Translations under genes and position numbers: made by a program
Assembly: GCA_025362495.1 (NCBI GenBank)
Contig: JANYGI010000061.1
Coordinates: 62,001-126,000, forward strand
Direction: 5' to 3'
DNA length: 64,000 nt
DNA from: Byssovorax sp.
GTDB taxonomy: Bacteria; Myxococcota_A; Polyangia; Polyangiales; Polyangiaceae
The notes under the pieces: model-generated
The model's input: only the letters and a program-made list of their open reading frames with translations
What the model was told of the DNA's origin: nothing
The model's database searches: none
Shown here: one piece after another, positions 1-9,492 of the stretch
How the letters are laid out: every line of letters begins with the position of its first letter
Numbering within the stretch: the first letter of the stretch is position 1

Positions 1-2
1 GC

Positions 3-251
3 ACCGTCGTCGTCGTCGACGAGGGCGTGCAGATCGACGTCCAGATCCTGAGCCCCACCGCGAAGGGCGCCGAGAAGGCCCTCCGGTTTCTCACGGCGCT
101 GAAGGACAACGTGGAGGATCCTCGCGTCGCGATGGTGATCCGCAAGGTAGCGATGGAGCAGATCGAAGGCACTCTGCGGATCCGCCTGCTGTTGCCCGGC
201 AAGGTGGTGCTCGCGCTCCTCGCATCGCAGGTCGACGAGCCCGCGAAGTGA
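3..251 (+). CDS. C-terminal part of an unidentified protein
   Basis: The frame is open from the left edge of the window and ends at TGA 249-251, so only the last 82 residues are visible. They begin with a run of valines followed by an Asp/Glu pair and then a mixed alpha/beta stretch containing several Leu/Val/Arg segments. There is no signal peptide or membrane segment in the visible part. An internal GTG at 27 could be read as a start, but the frame continues upstream without a stop and with the same codon bias, so a truncated larger gene is more likely. I do not recognise the family. Confidence 0.55.
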   Translation, partial: TVVVVDEGVQIDVQILSPTAKGAEKALRFLTALKDNVEDPRVAMVIRKVAMEQIEGTLRIRLLLPGKVVLALLASQVDEPAK

Positions 252-286
252 CGGAGTCGGCGCGGCGCAACCGCCGTTCGCGCTCG

Positions 287-295
287 TGATATGGT
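287..295 (+). promoter_or_regulatory. Extended -10 element for the gene at 303
   Basis: TG at 287-288, one base, then TATGGT at 290-295. Only 7 nt separate the hexamer from ATG 303, so transcription would start at or next to the A of ATG. No Shine-Dalgarno is visible. This supports 303 rather than 291 as the start. Confidence 0.5.
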
Positions 296-302
296 CGCCT
301 TC

Positions 303-1088
303 ATGGCTTCTTCTTCATGGTCCCTCGCTCGCCGCGCACCTCTCGGCGCCGCGCTGCTCACGGGCGCGCTGCTCTCTTCCCTCAGCGCCGTCGCGCACGC
401 CGAGCCGACGGCGCCCGCTCCCGGCGCGCTCGTGGCTCCGGCTCCCCCGCCGGCGACGCCGATCGCGCCCGCTCCGTACTCGCCTGGATCGCTGCCAGTG
501 GGCGGCGCCTCGCCGGGCCCCGTCCCGGATTACCTCTACTTCCCCGAGGCCGCTATCCCGGGAATGCCCAGCGTCCAGCTCATGGCCCCGCTCCCGAGCA
601 CGCGAGTCTGGTACGGCTGGCAAACGCTGCTCGTCTTCGGCGGCTCGCTCGGCGTGGGGCTCATCGGCGGGATCGTCGGCGGCGCGAGCAACTCGGACGC
701 CCTGCTGTTCGGCGGTCTCAGCCTCGGCGGAGGCGGCTTCTTGCTGGGCGGCCCGGTCACCCACTGGGTCCACGGCAACGTCGCAAAGGGCTTTGAATCG
801 CTCGGCCTCAACTTCGGTATGCCGGTCGTGGGCGGGGGCCTGGGCGCCGGCATCGTGTGCATCTCGGCCGGCTGCGACGCCGATCAAGGAATCGATATCT
901 TCCTCGGCGTCGTGGTGGGCGCGAGCCTCGGGCTCATCGCCTCGATGATCGTCGACGTGTCGGTGCTCTCGTACGGAAACGAGCCGGCGAAGCCGGTCGT
1001 CTCGCGGCGGGCGCCGGGCTGGAAGATCGTCCCCGATCTCAAGATCACCCACGAAAAGACCACGTTCGGGTTCGCCGGAGTCTTCTGA
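303..1088 (+). CDS. Envelope protein, Pro/Ala-rich then Gly-rich hydrophobic segments
   Basis: Encodes 261 residues. A signal peptide (residues about 1-34, Ala-x-Ala type end) is followed by a Pro/Ala linker to about residue 80. Glycine-rich hydrophobic stretches then appear near residues 105-150 and 175-215, and a charged tail follows. The pattern suggests an exported protein with glycine-zipper-like membrane segments; no enzyme motif is seen. ATG 303 is preferred over ATG 291 because an extended -10 box lies 7 nt upstream. Its TGA overlaps the ATG of the next lipoprotein gene (TGATG), so the two are translationally coupled and probably act together in the envelope. Family not recognised. 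Confidence 0.7.
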   Translation: MASSSWSLARRAPLGAALLTGALLSSLSAVAHAEPTAPAPGALVAPAPPPATPIAPAPYSPGSLPVGGASPGPVPDYLYFPEAAIPGMPSVQLMAPLPSTRVWYGWQTLLVFGGSLGVGLIGGIVGGASNSDALLFGGLSLGGGGFLLGGPVTHWVHGNVAKGFESLGLNFGMPVVGGGLGAGIVCISAGCDADQGIDIFLGVVVGASLGLIASMIVDVSVLSYGNEPAKPVVSRRAPGWKIVPDLKITHEKTTFGFAGVF

Positions 1089-1453
1089 TGCATCTCCCGC
1101 GCTGGCTGCTGCTGTCACCGCTGCTCCTTTCGCTCGCGTGCGCGGGCCCCAGCGCCGGCGCGAACGTGGCCAATGCGGCCATCGGCACCGGCCTCGCCGT
1201 CGCGGCGGCGGGGATCAACCGCGCGGTGAGCAAAGAGTGCTGGTCTGCTTGCCGGCCAGGCCTGGTCTGCGATCACGCGAGCGGCCTCTGCGTCGAGGCT
1301 GGCAGCGTGCAGAGCGGCGGGCCGCGGAGCCACCCGCTCGAGCTGGTCAATGCCAACCCGGCCGGCCACGAGTACGAGGTCCCCGCGCTCGGCGCCGACA
1401 GCGGCGACGCGGGCGCCTCGACCGACGCGGGCGACGACGAGCTGGCGCGTTGA
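1088..1453 (+). CDS. Small lipoprotein coupled to the preceding envelope gene
   Basis: A 121-residue protein starting at ATG 1088, inside the stop codon of the previous gene. The N-terminus is Met-His, a short Leu-rich helix and a Ser-Leu-Ala-Cys lipobox at about residues 14-17, so lipidation at that Cys is expected. A small Ala/Gly segment follows, then four cysteines in a compact region (Cys-x3-Cys, later Cys-x6-Cys) that could form disulfides. The tail is acidic, rich in Asp, Ala and Gly. No functional motif is recognised. Tight coupling to 303-1088 suggests a shared envelope role. Confidence 0.7.
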   Translation: MHLPRWLLLSPLLLSLACAGPSAGANVANAAIGTGLAVAAAGINRAVSKECWSACRPGLVCDHASGLCVEAGSVQSGGPRSHPLELVNANPAGHEYEVPALGADSGDAGASTDAGDDELAR

Positions 1454-1506
1454 GCGGCGCTCGCCGGGCGCCCTCGTCGCTGCGGTGGCGTCGGCTTTCC
1501 CCGGGC

Positions 1507-1515
1507 TGCTAACGT
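1507..1515 (+). promoter_or_regulatory. Extended -10 element for the gene at 1527
   Basis: TG at 1507-1508, C, then TAACGT at 1510-1515. It ends 11 nt before ATG 1527, predicting a leader of only a few bases. No Shine-Dalgarno is seen. Confidence 0.4.
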
Positions 1516-1526
1516 AGGCCCGCCGC

Positions 1527-2684
1527 ATGGCCGACACGATCCTCCTCCCTCCCGACGACGAGCCGCCGCCCACGCTCGACGAGCCCCCGGTCCTCACCGA
1601 GGACGAGGCCGCCGCGCTCGACGACGCCAGCGATGACGAGCTCGAGCCCCCGCGCCGGACCGTGGTCGATCCGATCCCCGCGGCGCCGCGTCCGCCGATG
1701 CCGCGCGGCCGCAAGATCGCCATCGCGCTCTCGATCCTCGCGGCGATCCTCCTCGTCGCGGGCGCCTACGTGTACCTCTTCGTCGTTCGCTACGAGCCGC
1801 TCGCGCGGCGGCACATCCCGGGCAACGCCAACCTCGTCGCGCGCTTCGAGCTCGCCGATCTCGCGCTCTTCGGGCCGGTGCGCGAGCACCTCGTGCCGCT
1901 GTTCTTCGACGCCGCACCGAGCGAGGGATTGAAGGGGAAAACAAGGGCCGATCACGTCCGCGCCGCGACGGGCGTCAACCTCGCGACCGATCTGCGCGAG
2001 CTTGTCGTCGCCTCGGTCGAGGGGTCGACGTTCGTGGCGATCATCAGCGGCAAGATCGCGCGCGGGCGCTTCGTGAAGGGGCTCGCCGCCGTCGCGAAGG
2101 AAGAGGCGTGGCCGGGCGCGTGGCGCGTCTCGGGCGACCTCCTGATCGGGCCGGACGGCGTGGCGATCGGGCAGGCGGACGACGGCTCGATCCTCCTCGG
2201 CACGAACGAGGCGATCGTGATCGCCGCGCTGCCCGCGTCCGACGACTTCACGCGCCTCGCGCTGCCCGAGCGCGGAGGCTCGTCGTTCGCCGTCACCCAC
2301 GAGGCGTGGAGCGGCGCGGCGGGCGCGGCGGTGGTCGCGCACGCCAGCGTGCTCCGGAAAATCGAGCGCGCGAGCGGCACGTTCAACCTCGGCAAGTCGC
2401 CCGAGATCAGCATGTCGATCGAGCCGAGCGAGGCCAACCCGGCGGCGGCGCTGGCGGGCGAGATCGAGCAGCTCCTGGCCGAGATGCGCATCGTCGCGCT
2501 GCTCCTGCCCGATCGCGTCGGCGAGAAGGGCGCCCTCCAGGCGGCCAAGGTGACGTCCAGGGACGGGCGGGTGCTGGTGTCCGCGCCGTGGTCGTACGAG
2601 GCGCTCGACGGCGGCTGCGCGCGGCTGGCGGGCCTGATCCGCGTCGGCCTGAGCGCCGGCCCCGAAGCATTGCCTCGCCACTGA
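1527..2684 (+). CDS. Single-pass membrane protein with acidic N-terminus, unknown function
   Basis: 385 residues. Residues 1-60 are Pro/Asp/Glu-rich and cytoplasmic-looking. A basic patch (Arg-Gly-Arg-Lys) precedes one transmembrane helix at about residues 68-90. The remaining ~290 residues form a soluble extracytoplasmic domain of alternating hydrophobic strands and helices, with no catalytic motif I can name. It is monocistronic: an extended -10 box lies just upstream and a 318-base rpsA leader region lies downstream. The gene is probably lineage-specific; function unknown. Confidence 0.7.
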   Translation: MADTILLPPDDEPPPTLDEPPVLTEDEAAALDDASDDELEPPRRTVVDPIPAAPRPPMPRGRKIAIALSILAAILLVAGAYVYLFVVRYEPLARRHIPGNANLVARFELADLALFGPVREHLVPLFFDAAPSEGLKGKTRADHVRAATGVNLATDLRELVVASVEGSTFVAIISGKIARGRFVKGLAAVAKEEAWPGAWRVSGDLLIGPDGVAIGQADDGSILLGTNEAIVIAALPASDDFTRLALPERGGSSFAVTHEAWSGAAGAAVVAHASVLRKIERASGTFNLGKSPEISMSIEPSEANPAAALAGEIEQLLAEMRIVALLLPDRVGEKGALQAAKVTSRDGRVLVSAPWSYEALDGGCARLAGLIRVGLSAGPEALPRH

Positions 2685-2739
2685 ACGCATCAGCCTGGAA
2701 AATCGCCGATCCGTCGCCCTCCGGTCGCGGCGGTAGCGT

Positions 2740-2768
2740 TTGACTCGAAGCTCGGCCGAGAGTAACAG
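2740..2768 (+). promoter_or_regulatory. Sigma-70-type promoter of rpsA
   Basis: TTGACT at 2740-2745 and TAACAG at 2763-2768, with a 17-bp spacer. This is close to the housekeeping consensus. It predicts an rpsA transcript beginning near 2775 with a leader of about 225 nt. Nothing else recognisable lies in the 318-base gap 2685-3002 apart from this promoter, the leader and a purine-rich GGAAAGGA at about 2970-2980. Such a leader is a plausible site for S1 autoregulation; that is inference. Confidence 0.5.
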
Positions 2769-3002
2769 CACGCGCCTCTCCCGAAGCGGGCACGAGATCT
2801 ACGCACCCGTCCGTTCCGAAGCCTGGCCCTCCGAAAGGAAGGCCGGCCCGGCGCGGCGGAAACTCGAGCCCGACGCGCCGCCAGTCTCTTCGATTCACCT
2901 CGGGGATCCGCATTTGCGGTCCCAACCGAGACCGGCGGCACGGGTCCCCCACCAGGGACGCGGGAGAAATCTTTCGGAAAGGACGGACATAGACGAACGA
3001 AC

Positions 3003-4757
<1,755 letters not shown>

Positions 4758-4797
4758 TCAGCCAGCCGGGGTGACCCGGATGGAGTGATTCGCACGG

Positions 4798-4827
4798 CCC
4801 CTGCGCTCTCACGAGCGCGGGGGTTTT
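4798..4827 (+). terminator. Rho-independent terminator of rpsA
   Basis: An 11-bp stem (4798-4808 with 4813-4823, one G-U pair) and a TCAC loop are followed by TTTT at 4824-4827. It lies 40 nt after the rpsA stop and separates rpsA from the cytochrome gene. Confidence 0.8.
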
Positions 4828-4918
4828 GCTTTCGAACAAGCTGTTCCGCAGCTCTGGATGCCAGTCGACCAGGCTCCGAGGTCTTGTCGCGGGGCGCCCT
4901 GCATCCCAGGTGTGCGTC

Positions 4919-5605
4919 ATGGCCATGAGCACACGAAGCCATGAGAAGCCGACGGCCGGCGCGGCGCATGCGGCCTTTCTCTGGTCACGGCTCGGCTCGA
5001 TCCTCGCGGTCGCGCCGCTCGGCGTGTGGACGGTGATTCACCTCTGGAACAACCTCGCCGTGTTCAGCGGCGAGCGAGCCTGGGAGGCCGCCGTCACCGA
5101 GCACACGAGCCCGGTCAGCCTCGCCGTCACCACGGCTATCGTGCTCTTGCCGCTCGGGATCCACACCGGCTGGGGCCTGGCGCGACTGGCCACCTCGCGG
5201 CCGAACAACCGGCGTTATGGCTTCTTCGCCAACTTCAAATACCTGCTCCAGCGCGTCAGCGCCGTCGGCGTGCTGGCCTTCCTCGGGGCGCACCTCTGGC
5301 TCGCGTTCTTGCGGCCGCGCCTCGTGGAGCACCGGCCCGAGCCCTTCCGCGACATCGCCGCCGAGATGCGCCACCACCCGCCCACGCTCGTGGTCTATCT
5401 TCTCGGCACGCTGGGCGTCGCGTACCATCTCGCCAACGGCCTCACCGGCGTCGCGATGGGGTGGGGCGTCGTGGCGACGCAGGCCGGCCTGCGCAAGGCG
5501 GACCGCGTCGCCGCGGTGATCTTCGCGCTCCTGCTCGCGATGAGCTGGGGCGCCATCTACGGCCTCTGGAACGCTGGCCTCCCTTTCACCCCGGGTGTCG
5601 ACTGA
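4919..5605 (+). CDS. Succinate dehydrogenase/fumarate reductase cytochrome b subunit (SdhC/b558 type)
   Basis: 228 residues, about five hydrophobic helices. Family features visible are a His in the first helix (Val-Ile-His-Leu-Trp), Gly-Ile-His in the second, Leu-Gln-Arg-Val-Ser followed by a helix with Gly-Ala-His, and Tyr-His-Leu-Ala-Asn-Gly in the fourth. These are the expected heme-ligand and quinone-site positions of the diheme b558-type SdhC that anchors SdhA/SdhB and passes electrons to quinone. ATG 4919 is chosen because upstream in-frame codons overlap the rpsA terminator; ATG 4925 is possible. Unusually, sdhA and sdhB are not adjacent. The TGA overlaps the next ATG. Confidence 0.75.
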   Translation: MAMSTRSHEKPTAGAAHAAFLWSRLGSILAVAPLGVWTVIHLWNNLAVFSGERAWEAAVTEHTSPVSLAVTTAIVLLPLGIHTGWGLARLATSRPNNRRYGFFANFKYLLQRVSAVGVLAFLGAHLWLAFLRPRLVEHRPEPFRDIAAEMRHHPPTLVVYLLGTLGVAYHLANGLTGVAMGWGVVATQAGLRKADRVAAVIFALLLAMSWGAIYGLWNAGLPFTPGVD

Positions 5606-5985
5606 TGCGCTCTTCCGCTCTCCTCGCCGCGCCGCTCGCCGCGCTGCTCTTCCTCGCGCCGACCCGCGCCCACGCCGCGCCGCCGGATCCCGATCCCTGG
5701 TTTGGCCCGGACAAAGCCCTGCATTTCACGCTCAGCAGCCTCATCGCCGGCGGCGGCTACGGCCTCACGGCGCTCGCCGACGATCACCTCGCCACGCGCA
5801 TCGCGTTCGGCGCGGGCCTCGGCGTCGTCGTCGGCGCGGGCAAAGAGCTCTGGGATCTCGCCGGCCACGGTGACCCCTCGTGGAAAGACTTCACGTGGGA
5901 CCTCATCGGCACCGCCGTCGGCGTGGGGATCGCCATCACCATCGATCTCGCGACGCGCAGCCCGGAGCGCGCGGCCGCTCACTGA
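5605..5985 (+). CDS. YfiM/DUF2279-like small exported protein
   Basis: 126 residues with a cleavable-looking signal peptide (residues 1-22, ending Ala-His-Ala). Next comes the family hallmark Gly-Pro-Asp-Lys-Ala-Leu-His-Phe, then Gly-rich hydrophobic segments and a conserved Lys-Glu-Leu-Trp-Asp and Asp-Phe-Thr-Trp-Asp region. The start ATG lies inside the stop codon of the cytochrome gene, so it is translationally coupled to it. YfiM-type proteins are small envelope proteins of unknown role. Coupling to an SdhC homologue is unusual. Confidence 0.65.
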   Translation: MRSSALLAAPLAALLFLAPTRAHAAPPDPDPWFGPDKALHFTLSSLIAGGGYGLTALADDHLATRIAFGAGLGVVVGAGKELWDLAGHGDPSWKDFTWDLIGTAVGVGIAITIDLATRSPERAAAH

Positions 5986-6017
5986 AGAGACGCGCCGCGC
6001 CCGCGCGTGGGCGGCTG

Positions 6018-6026
6018 TGCTAGCGT
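6018..6026 (+). promoter_or_regulatory. Extended -10 element for the HIT gene
   Basis: TG at 6018-6019, C, then TAGCGT at 6021-6026, 10 nt before ATG 6037. It supports the shorter start, because the upstream candidate at 6007 would lie before the promoter. Confidence 0.45.
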
Positions 6027-6036
6027 CGCAGCCCTC

Positions 6037-6567
6037 ATGACCAACCCGCTCTGGGCGCCATGGCGCATGGAGTACATCCTCGGCCCGAAGAGCCACGATC
6101 AAGCGTGCATCTTCTGTGGCATCGCCGAGGCGACCCCGGAAGAGCGCCGTGAGCGGCTCGTCGTCGCGAGCACGCCGCGCGTCTTCGTGATGTTGAACCG
6201 CTTCCCGTTCGCGCCGGGGCACCTGCTGATCGTGCCGCACGCGCACGCCGGCCCGCTCGAAGATCTCACCCGCGAGGATCACGACGCGCTCTTCCTGATG
6301 GTGCGCGAGAGCTGCGTGCGCCTCAAGCGCGCGCTCCGCGCCGAGGGGCTCAACGTCGGGCTCAACCTCGGCGCCGTCGCCGGCGCGGGCGTGGCGGCGC
6401 ACCTCCACGTGCACGTCGTCCCGCGCTGGTCGGGCGACACCAACTTCATGCCCGTCATCGCCGACACGCGGGTGATGCCGCAGGCGCTCTCGGCGACGCA
6501 GGCCCACCTCGAGAAGTTCTTCGCCGATCTCGACGGCGGCGCTCGCGGGCCCGAGGCCGGCCCTTGA
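6037..6567 (+). CDS. HIT-family nucleotide hydrolase/phosphorylase (Ap4A-type)
   Basis: 176 residues. The histidine triad His-Leu-His-Val-His-Val-Val lies near residue 120 and supplies the nucleotidyl-transfer histidine. An N-terminal Cys-Ile-Phe-Cys pair is the usual zinc half-site of bacterial HIT proteins, and Trp-Ala-Pro-Trp-Arg-Met at the N-terminus is typical of the Ap4A phosphorylase/ATP adenylyltransferase-like branch. Cytoplasmic; expected to hydrolyse or phosphorolyse dinucleoside polyphosphates or AMP-lysine-type adducts. Start at ATG 6037 with a -10 box 10 nt upstream. Its TGA overlaps the TTG start of the next gene. Confidence 0.85.
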   Translation: MTNPLWAPWRMEYILGPKSHDQACIFCGIAEATPEERRERLVVASTPRVFVMLNRFPFAPGHLLIVPHAHAGPLEDLTREDHDALFLMVRESCVRLKRALRAEGLNVGLNLGAVAGAGVAAHLHVHVVPRWSGDTNFMPVIADTRVMPQALSATQAHLEKFFADLDGGARGPEAGP

Positions 6568-7898
6568 GCGGCGCCGGATCACCCCGGAGGAGGACGATCT
6601 TCCTCGCGGTGAGCGGCGTCATCGTGGCGGCGATCCTCATCGCAGCGCACCCGGTGCTGCTCCCGTTCGTGTTCGCGCTCGTCGTCGCCTACGTGCTCAC
6701 GCCCGCGGTGTGCCGCGTCGAGAAGCAGGCGCGCGTCCCGCGCTGGGCGGCGATCTTGCTCGTGTACGCGGTCACGCTCGGATCGGTCGGCGGCTTCGTA
6801 GCGCTGATCGTCCCGCGCCTCGTGGCCGAAGGGCAGGGCCTCGCCGCCGAGTGGCCGCACCTCACCGAGCGCGCGCGCGCCAACTGGCTCCCGGCGATCG
6901 ACGCCAAGCTCTCGGCGTGGTCCGGTCGCCCGATCGAGCCGGAGGCCAGCGCCCCTGCAAAACCAGGCGTTGACGTCGATGGCGCGCCGTTGACACCCGA
7001 CGACAAACCGCCCCCGTTCCGCCTGGTGCGCAAGGACGACGGCTCCTTCGACGTCCGCGTCACCGAGGGCGTGCAGTTCCGCGAGAAGCGCGACGGCGTG
7101 TGGCAGGTCGAGCAGGTCGAGCGCCGCCGCGGCCTCTCCAGCGCGGTGATGGTGCGCGACGGCTTCGACAAGGCCGCGGCCTACTTGCAGGAGAACTCGA
7201 TCGAGGTCCTGAAGATCGGCCGCGAGGTCGTCCTCGCCGTGGTGCGCAGCGTCTTCATGCTCGTCTGGACGCTGATGCTCGCGGGGTACTTGATCCTCAC
7301 CCACGAGAAGATCCTCGCCTTCCTGCGCGAGCTCGCCGCGCCCTCGTCGCGCCCCGCGTTCGATCGCTTCCTGCGCCGGCTCGATCGCGGCCTCTCCGGC
7401 GTCGTCCGCGGGCAGCTGGTGATCTGCGTCGTCAACGGCGTGCTCTCGGCGATCGGCTTCTCGCTCTTCGGCCTGAAATACTGGCCGATCCTCGCCCTGC
7501 TCGCGGGCGCGATGTCGGTGATCCCGATCTTCGGATCGATCCTGAGCTCGGTGCCCGCGGTGGCCATCGGCCTCACGCAGGGGCCGGCGACGGCGTTCGG
7601 CGTGCTCGCGTGGATCCTCGGCATCCACCAGCTCGAGGCGAACTTCCTCAACCCGAAGATCATCGGCGACGCGGCGAAGATCCACCCGGTGCTGGTGGTG
7701 TTCTCGCTCATGGCCGGCGAGCATTTTTTCCAGCTCGTGGGCGCCCTGTTCGCGGTGCCGGCCATGTCGATCGCCCAGACGATCTTCCTGCATTTCCGCG
7801 AGACTTCGCTGGGGATCTCCGATCCGACGGCGTCGATCATCCCCCCGGCTCGCCCGGCCGACGACGTGCTCAGCGACACGGCATCACCAGAAGATTGA
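6564..7898 (+). CDS. AI-2E family transporter (PerM-like membrane protein)
   Basis: 444 residues. An N-terminal pair of helices (about residues 11-70) is followed by a long soluble insert (about 95-210). The C-terminal block then has several helices, including the Gly-Gln-Leu region, Tyr-Trp-Pro-Ile-Leu-Ala and the conserved Asn-Pro-Lys-Ile-Ile-Gly and His-Pro-Val segments. This is the AI-2E/PerM fold (usually about 350 residues; here longer because of the insert). Members export small molecules or act as Na+/H+ antiporters; the substrate cannot be inferred. TTG 6564 overlaps the HIT stop (TTGA), giving coupling; GTG 6609 is an alternative. Confidence 0.8.
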   Translation: MSGAGSPRRRTIFLAVSGVIVAAILIAAHPVLLPFVFALVVAYVLTPAVCRVEKQARVPRWAAILLVYAVTLGSVGGFVALIVPRLVAEGQGLAAEWPHLTERARANWLPAIDAKLSAWSGRPIEPEASAPAKPGVDVDGAPLTPDDKPPPFRLVRKDDGSFDVRVTEGVQFREKRDGVWQVEQVERRRGLSSAVMVRDGFDKAAAYLQENSIEVLKIGREVVLAVVRSVFMLVWTLMLAGYLILTHEKILAFLRELAAPSSRPAFDRFLRRLDRGLSGVVRGQLVICVVNGVLSAIGFSLFGLKYWPILALLAGAMSVIPIFGSILSSVPAVAIGLTQGPATAFGVLAWILGIHQLEANFLNPKIIGDAAKIHPVLVVFSLMAGEHFFQLVGALFAVPAMSIAQTIFLHFRETSLGISDPTASIIPPARPADDVLSDTASPED

Positions 7899-7959
7899 AG
7901 ATTTCCGCTCCTGATATGAAATAAGCTCCCCCGACAGGTCGAACCAGCCGGGTGGTGCA

Positions 7960-9480
7960 ATGAGACGCTGCCAAGCTTTCCTCGTCTTCGGGATTCTCCT
8001 CGCCGGGCTCGGTGGGTGCGCTGCCGCGCCCGCGGCGCCCGTGGTTCCCACGCCGCCGCCGCCGCGGATCGAAGGCCCGACCGCGGCGCTCGCCGAGCCG
8101 GTGATGGCCGAGGTCGTCGCGCGCGCGCTGCCGGCCGTCGTGCTCCTGCTCAACACCAGGGCCGACGGGACGACGACGTACGGGGCGGGCCTCATCGTGG
8201 GCAAGGACGGGCGCGTCCTCACCAACTACCACGTGATCGCCGGCGCGAAGTCGCTCGGCGCGATGCTCTACAAGCCCGGCCGCGTCAGCTACACGCCGAT
8301 GGATGGTGGGCTCTCGCGCTACATCTTCGAGAACCAGAACGACGTGATTGCCACGACGCTGATCGAGGGCGACGCGACGTCGGATCTCGCGATCGTGAAG
8401 ATCGACGCCGACACGTCGGCGCTGCCCGAGCTGGTCTTCTCGAAGGAAAAGGTGCGCCCGGGCGAGCGCGTGTTCGCGCTCGGGCACCCGCAGGAGACGG
8501 TGTGGTCGTTCACGGCGGGCGCGGTCTCGGCCCTGCACAACGGGGCGATCCAGCACGACGCCGTGCTCAGCAGCGGGAGCTCGGGCGGCCCGCTGCTCAA
8601 CGCGCGCGGCGAGGTCGTCGGCGTCAACACGGCGCGGGTCACGAGCGAGAGCCGCGGCCTCTCGTTCGCGCGACCGATCGAGATGGCGAGCCGCTTCCTC
8701 GCGCGTGGAGCCGATCGCGACGAGCTCGATCAGACCTCGCCCGAGAAGGCCGTCGTGAGCTGCTGGCACGCGCACGAACTCTCGTCGCCGAGCGTGACCG
8801 AGTGCGTGGACTGGGACGCGCAGTGGCAGGTGTTCCGCTCGGCGATCGACGCCGTGCGCTCGCCGCGCCTGTCGCCGAAGACGGCCGAGCTCGTGGCGCG
8901 CTACGGCGGCTCGAGCGACGACAAGGCCGGCTGGATCCAGAAGAGCAAGGCCGCCTTCGCCGATCACCTGCGATCCTCGACCGGATCGCGCAGTGAGCCG
9001 ATGCAGCGGGCCGTCGCGGCGGCGCGCGCGCTCACGTCGACGGGGGCCGAGGCTGCGTCGTCGTCGTCGCGCGCGCCCGGCGCGGTCGAGGCCACGGCCG
9101 AGGGCGGCGCGGTGGCCGAGCTCGCCACCATCGACGCCGATCGGCAGAAGAAGAAGCGCGAGCAGAACGGGATCAAGGTCGACCTCGAGAACCCGAAGAC
9201 GGTGCGCGATCTGCTGCGCATGGGCGTCCGCGTCGAGGAGACGCGCGCCGTCGACGCCGACCGCGTCTGGGTGCTCCTCGCCGGTCGGAACCCCGACGGC
9301 AGCCCCTATCACTACTCCGAGTGCTGGGTGAAGGTCGGCGCCCGCTGGGTGCAGCGCACCTCGCCGCGAAACGAAGATCTGGCCCTGTTGCCCTCCGGCT
9401 GGGCCCCGCCGATCGATGATTTTCAGTATGCCCGGCAGCGCCTGATTGCCACTCTCGTGAGCGGCGGAGTCGGCGGCTAG
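7960..9480 (+). CDS. Lipoprotein trypsin-like serine protease (S1C/HtrA-like) with extra C-terminal domain
   Basis: 506 residues. A signal peptide ends in Leu-Gly-Gly-Cys (lipobox Cys at about residue 20), so it is a lipid-anchored envelope protease. The triad is visible as His in Asn-Tyr-His-Val (about residue 89), Asp in Ser-Asp-Leu-Ala-Ile-Val (about 145) and Ser in Ser-Gly-Ser-Ser-Gly-Gly-Pro (about 209). There is no clear PDZ domain. The last ~250 residues are a helical, Lys/Glu-rich region plus a small beta domain whose function I cannot name. It probably degrades or senses misfolded envelope proteins. A TATGAA-like -10 lies about 40 nt upstream. Confidence 0.85.
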   Translation: MRRCQAFLVFGILLAGLGGCAAAPAAPVVPTPPPPRIEGPTAALAEPVMAEVVARALPAVVLLLNTRADGTTTYGAGLIVGKDGRVLTNYHVIAGAKSLGAMLYKPGRVSYTPMDGGLSRYIFENQNDVIATTLIEGDATSDLAIVKIDADTSALPELVFSKEKVRPGERVFALGHPQETVWSFTAGAVSALHNGAIQHDAVLSSGSSGGPLLNARGEVVGVNTARVTSESRGLSFARPIEMASRFLARGADRDELDQTSPEKAVVSCWHAHELSSPSVTECVDWDAQWQVFRSAIDAVRSPRLSPKTAELVARYGGSSDDKAGWIQKSKAAFADHLRSSTGSRSEPMQRAVAAARALTSTGAEAASSSSRAPGAVEATAEGGAVAELATIDADRQKKKREQNGIKVDLENPKTVRDLLRMGVRVEETRAVDADRVWVLLAGRNPDGSPYHYSECWVKVGARWVQRTSPRNEDLALLPSGWAPPIDDFQYARQRLIATLVSGGVGG

Positions 9481-9492
9481 GAGCCTGGCGCG

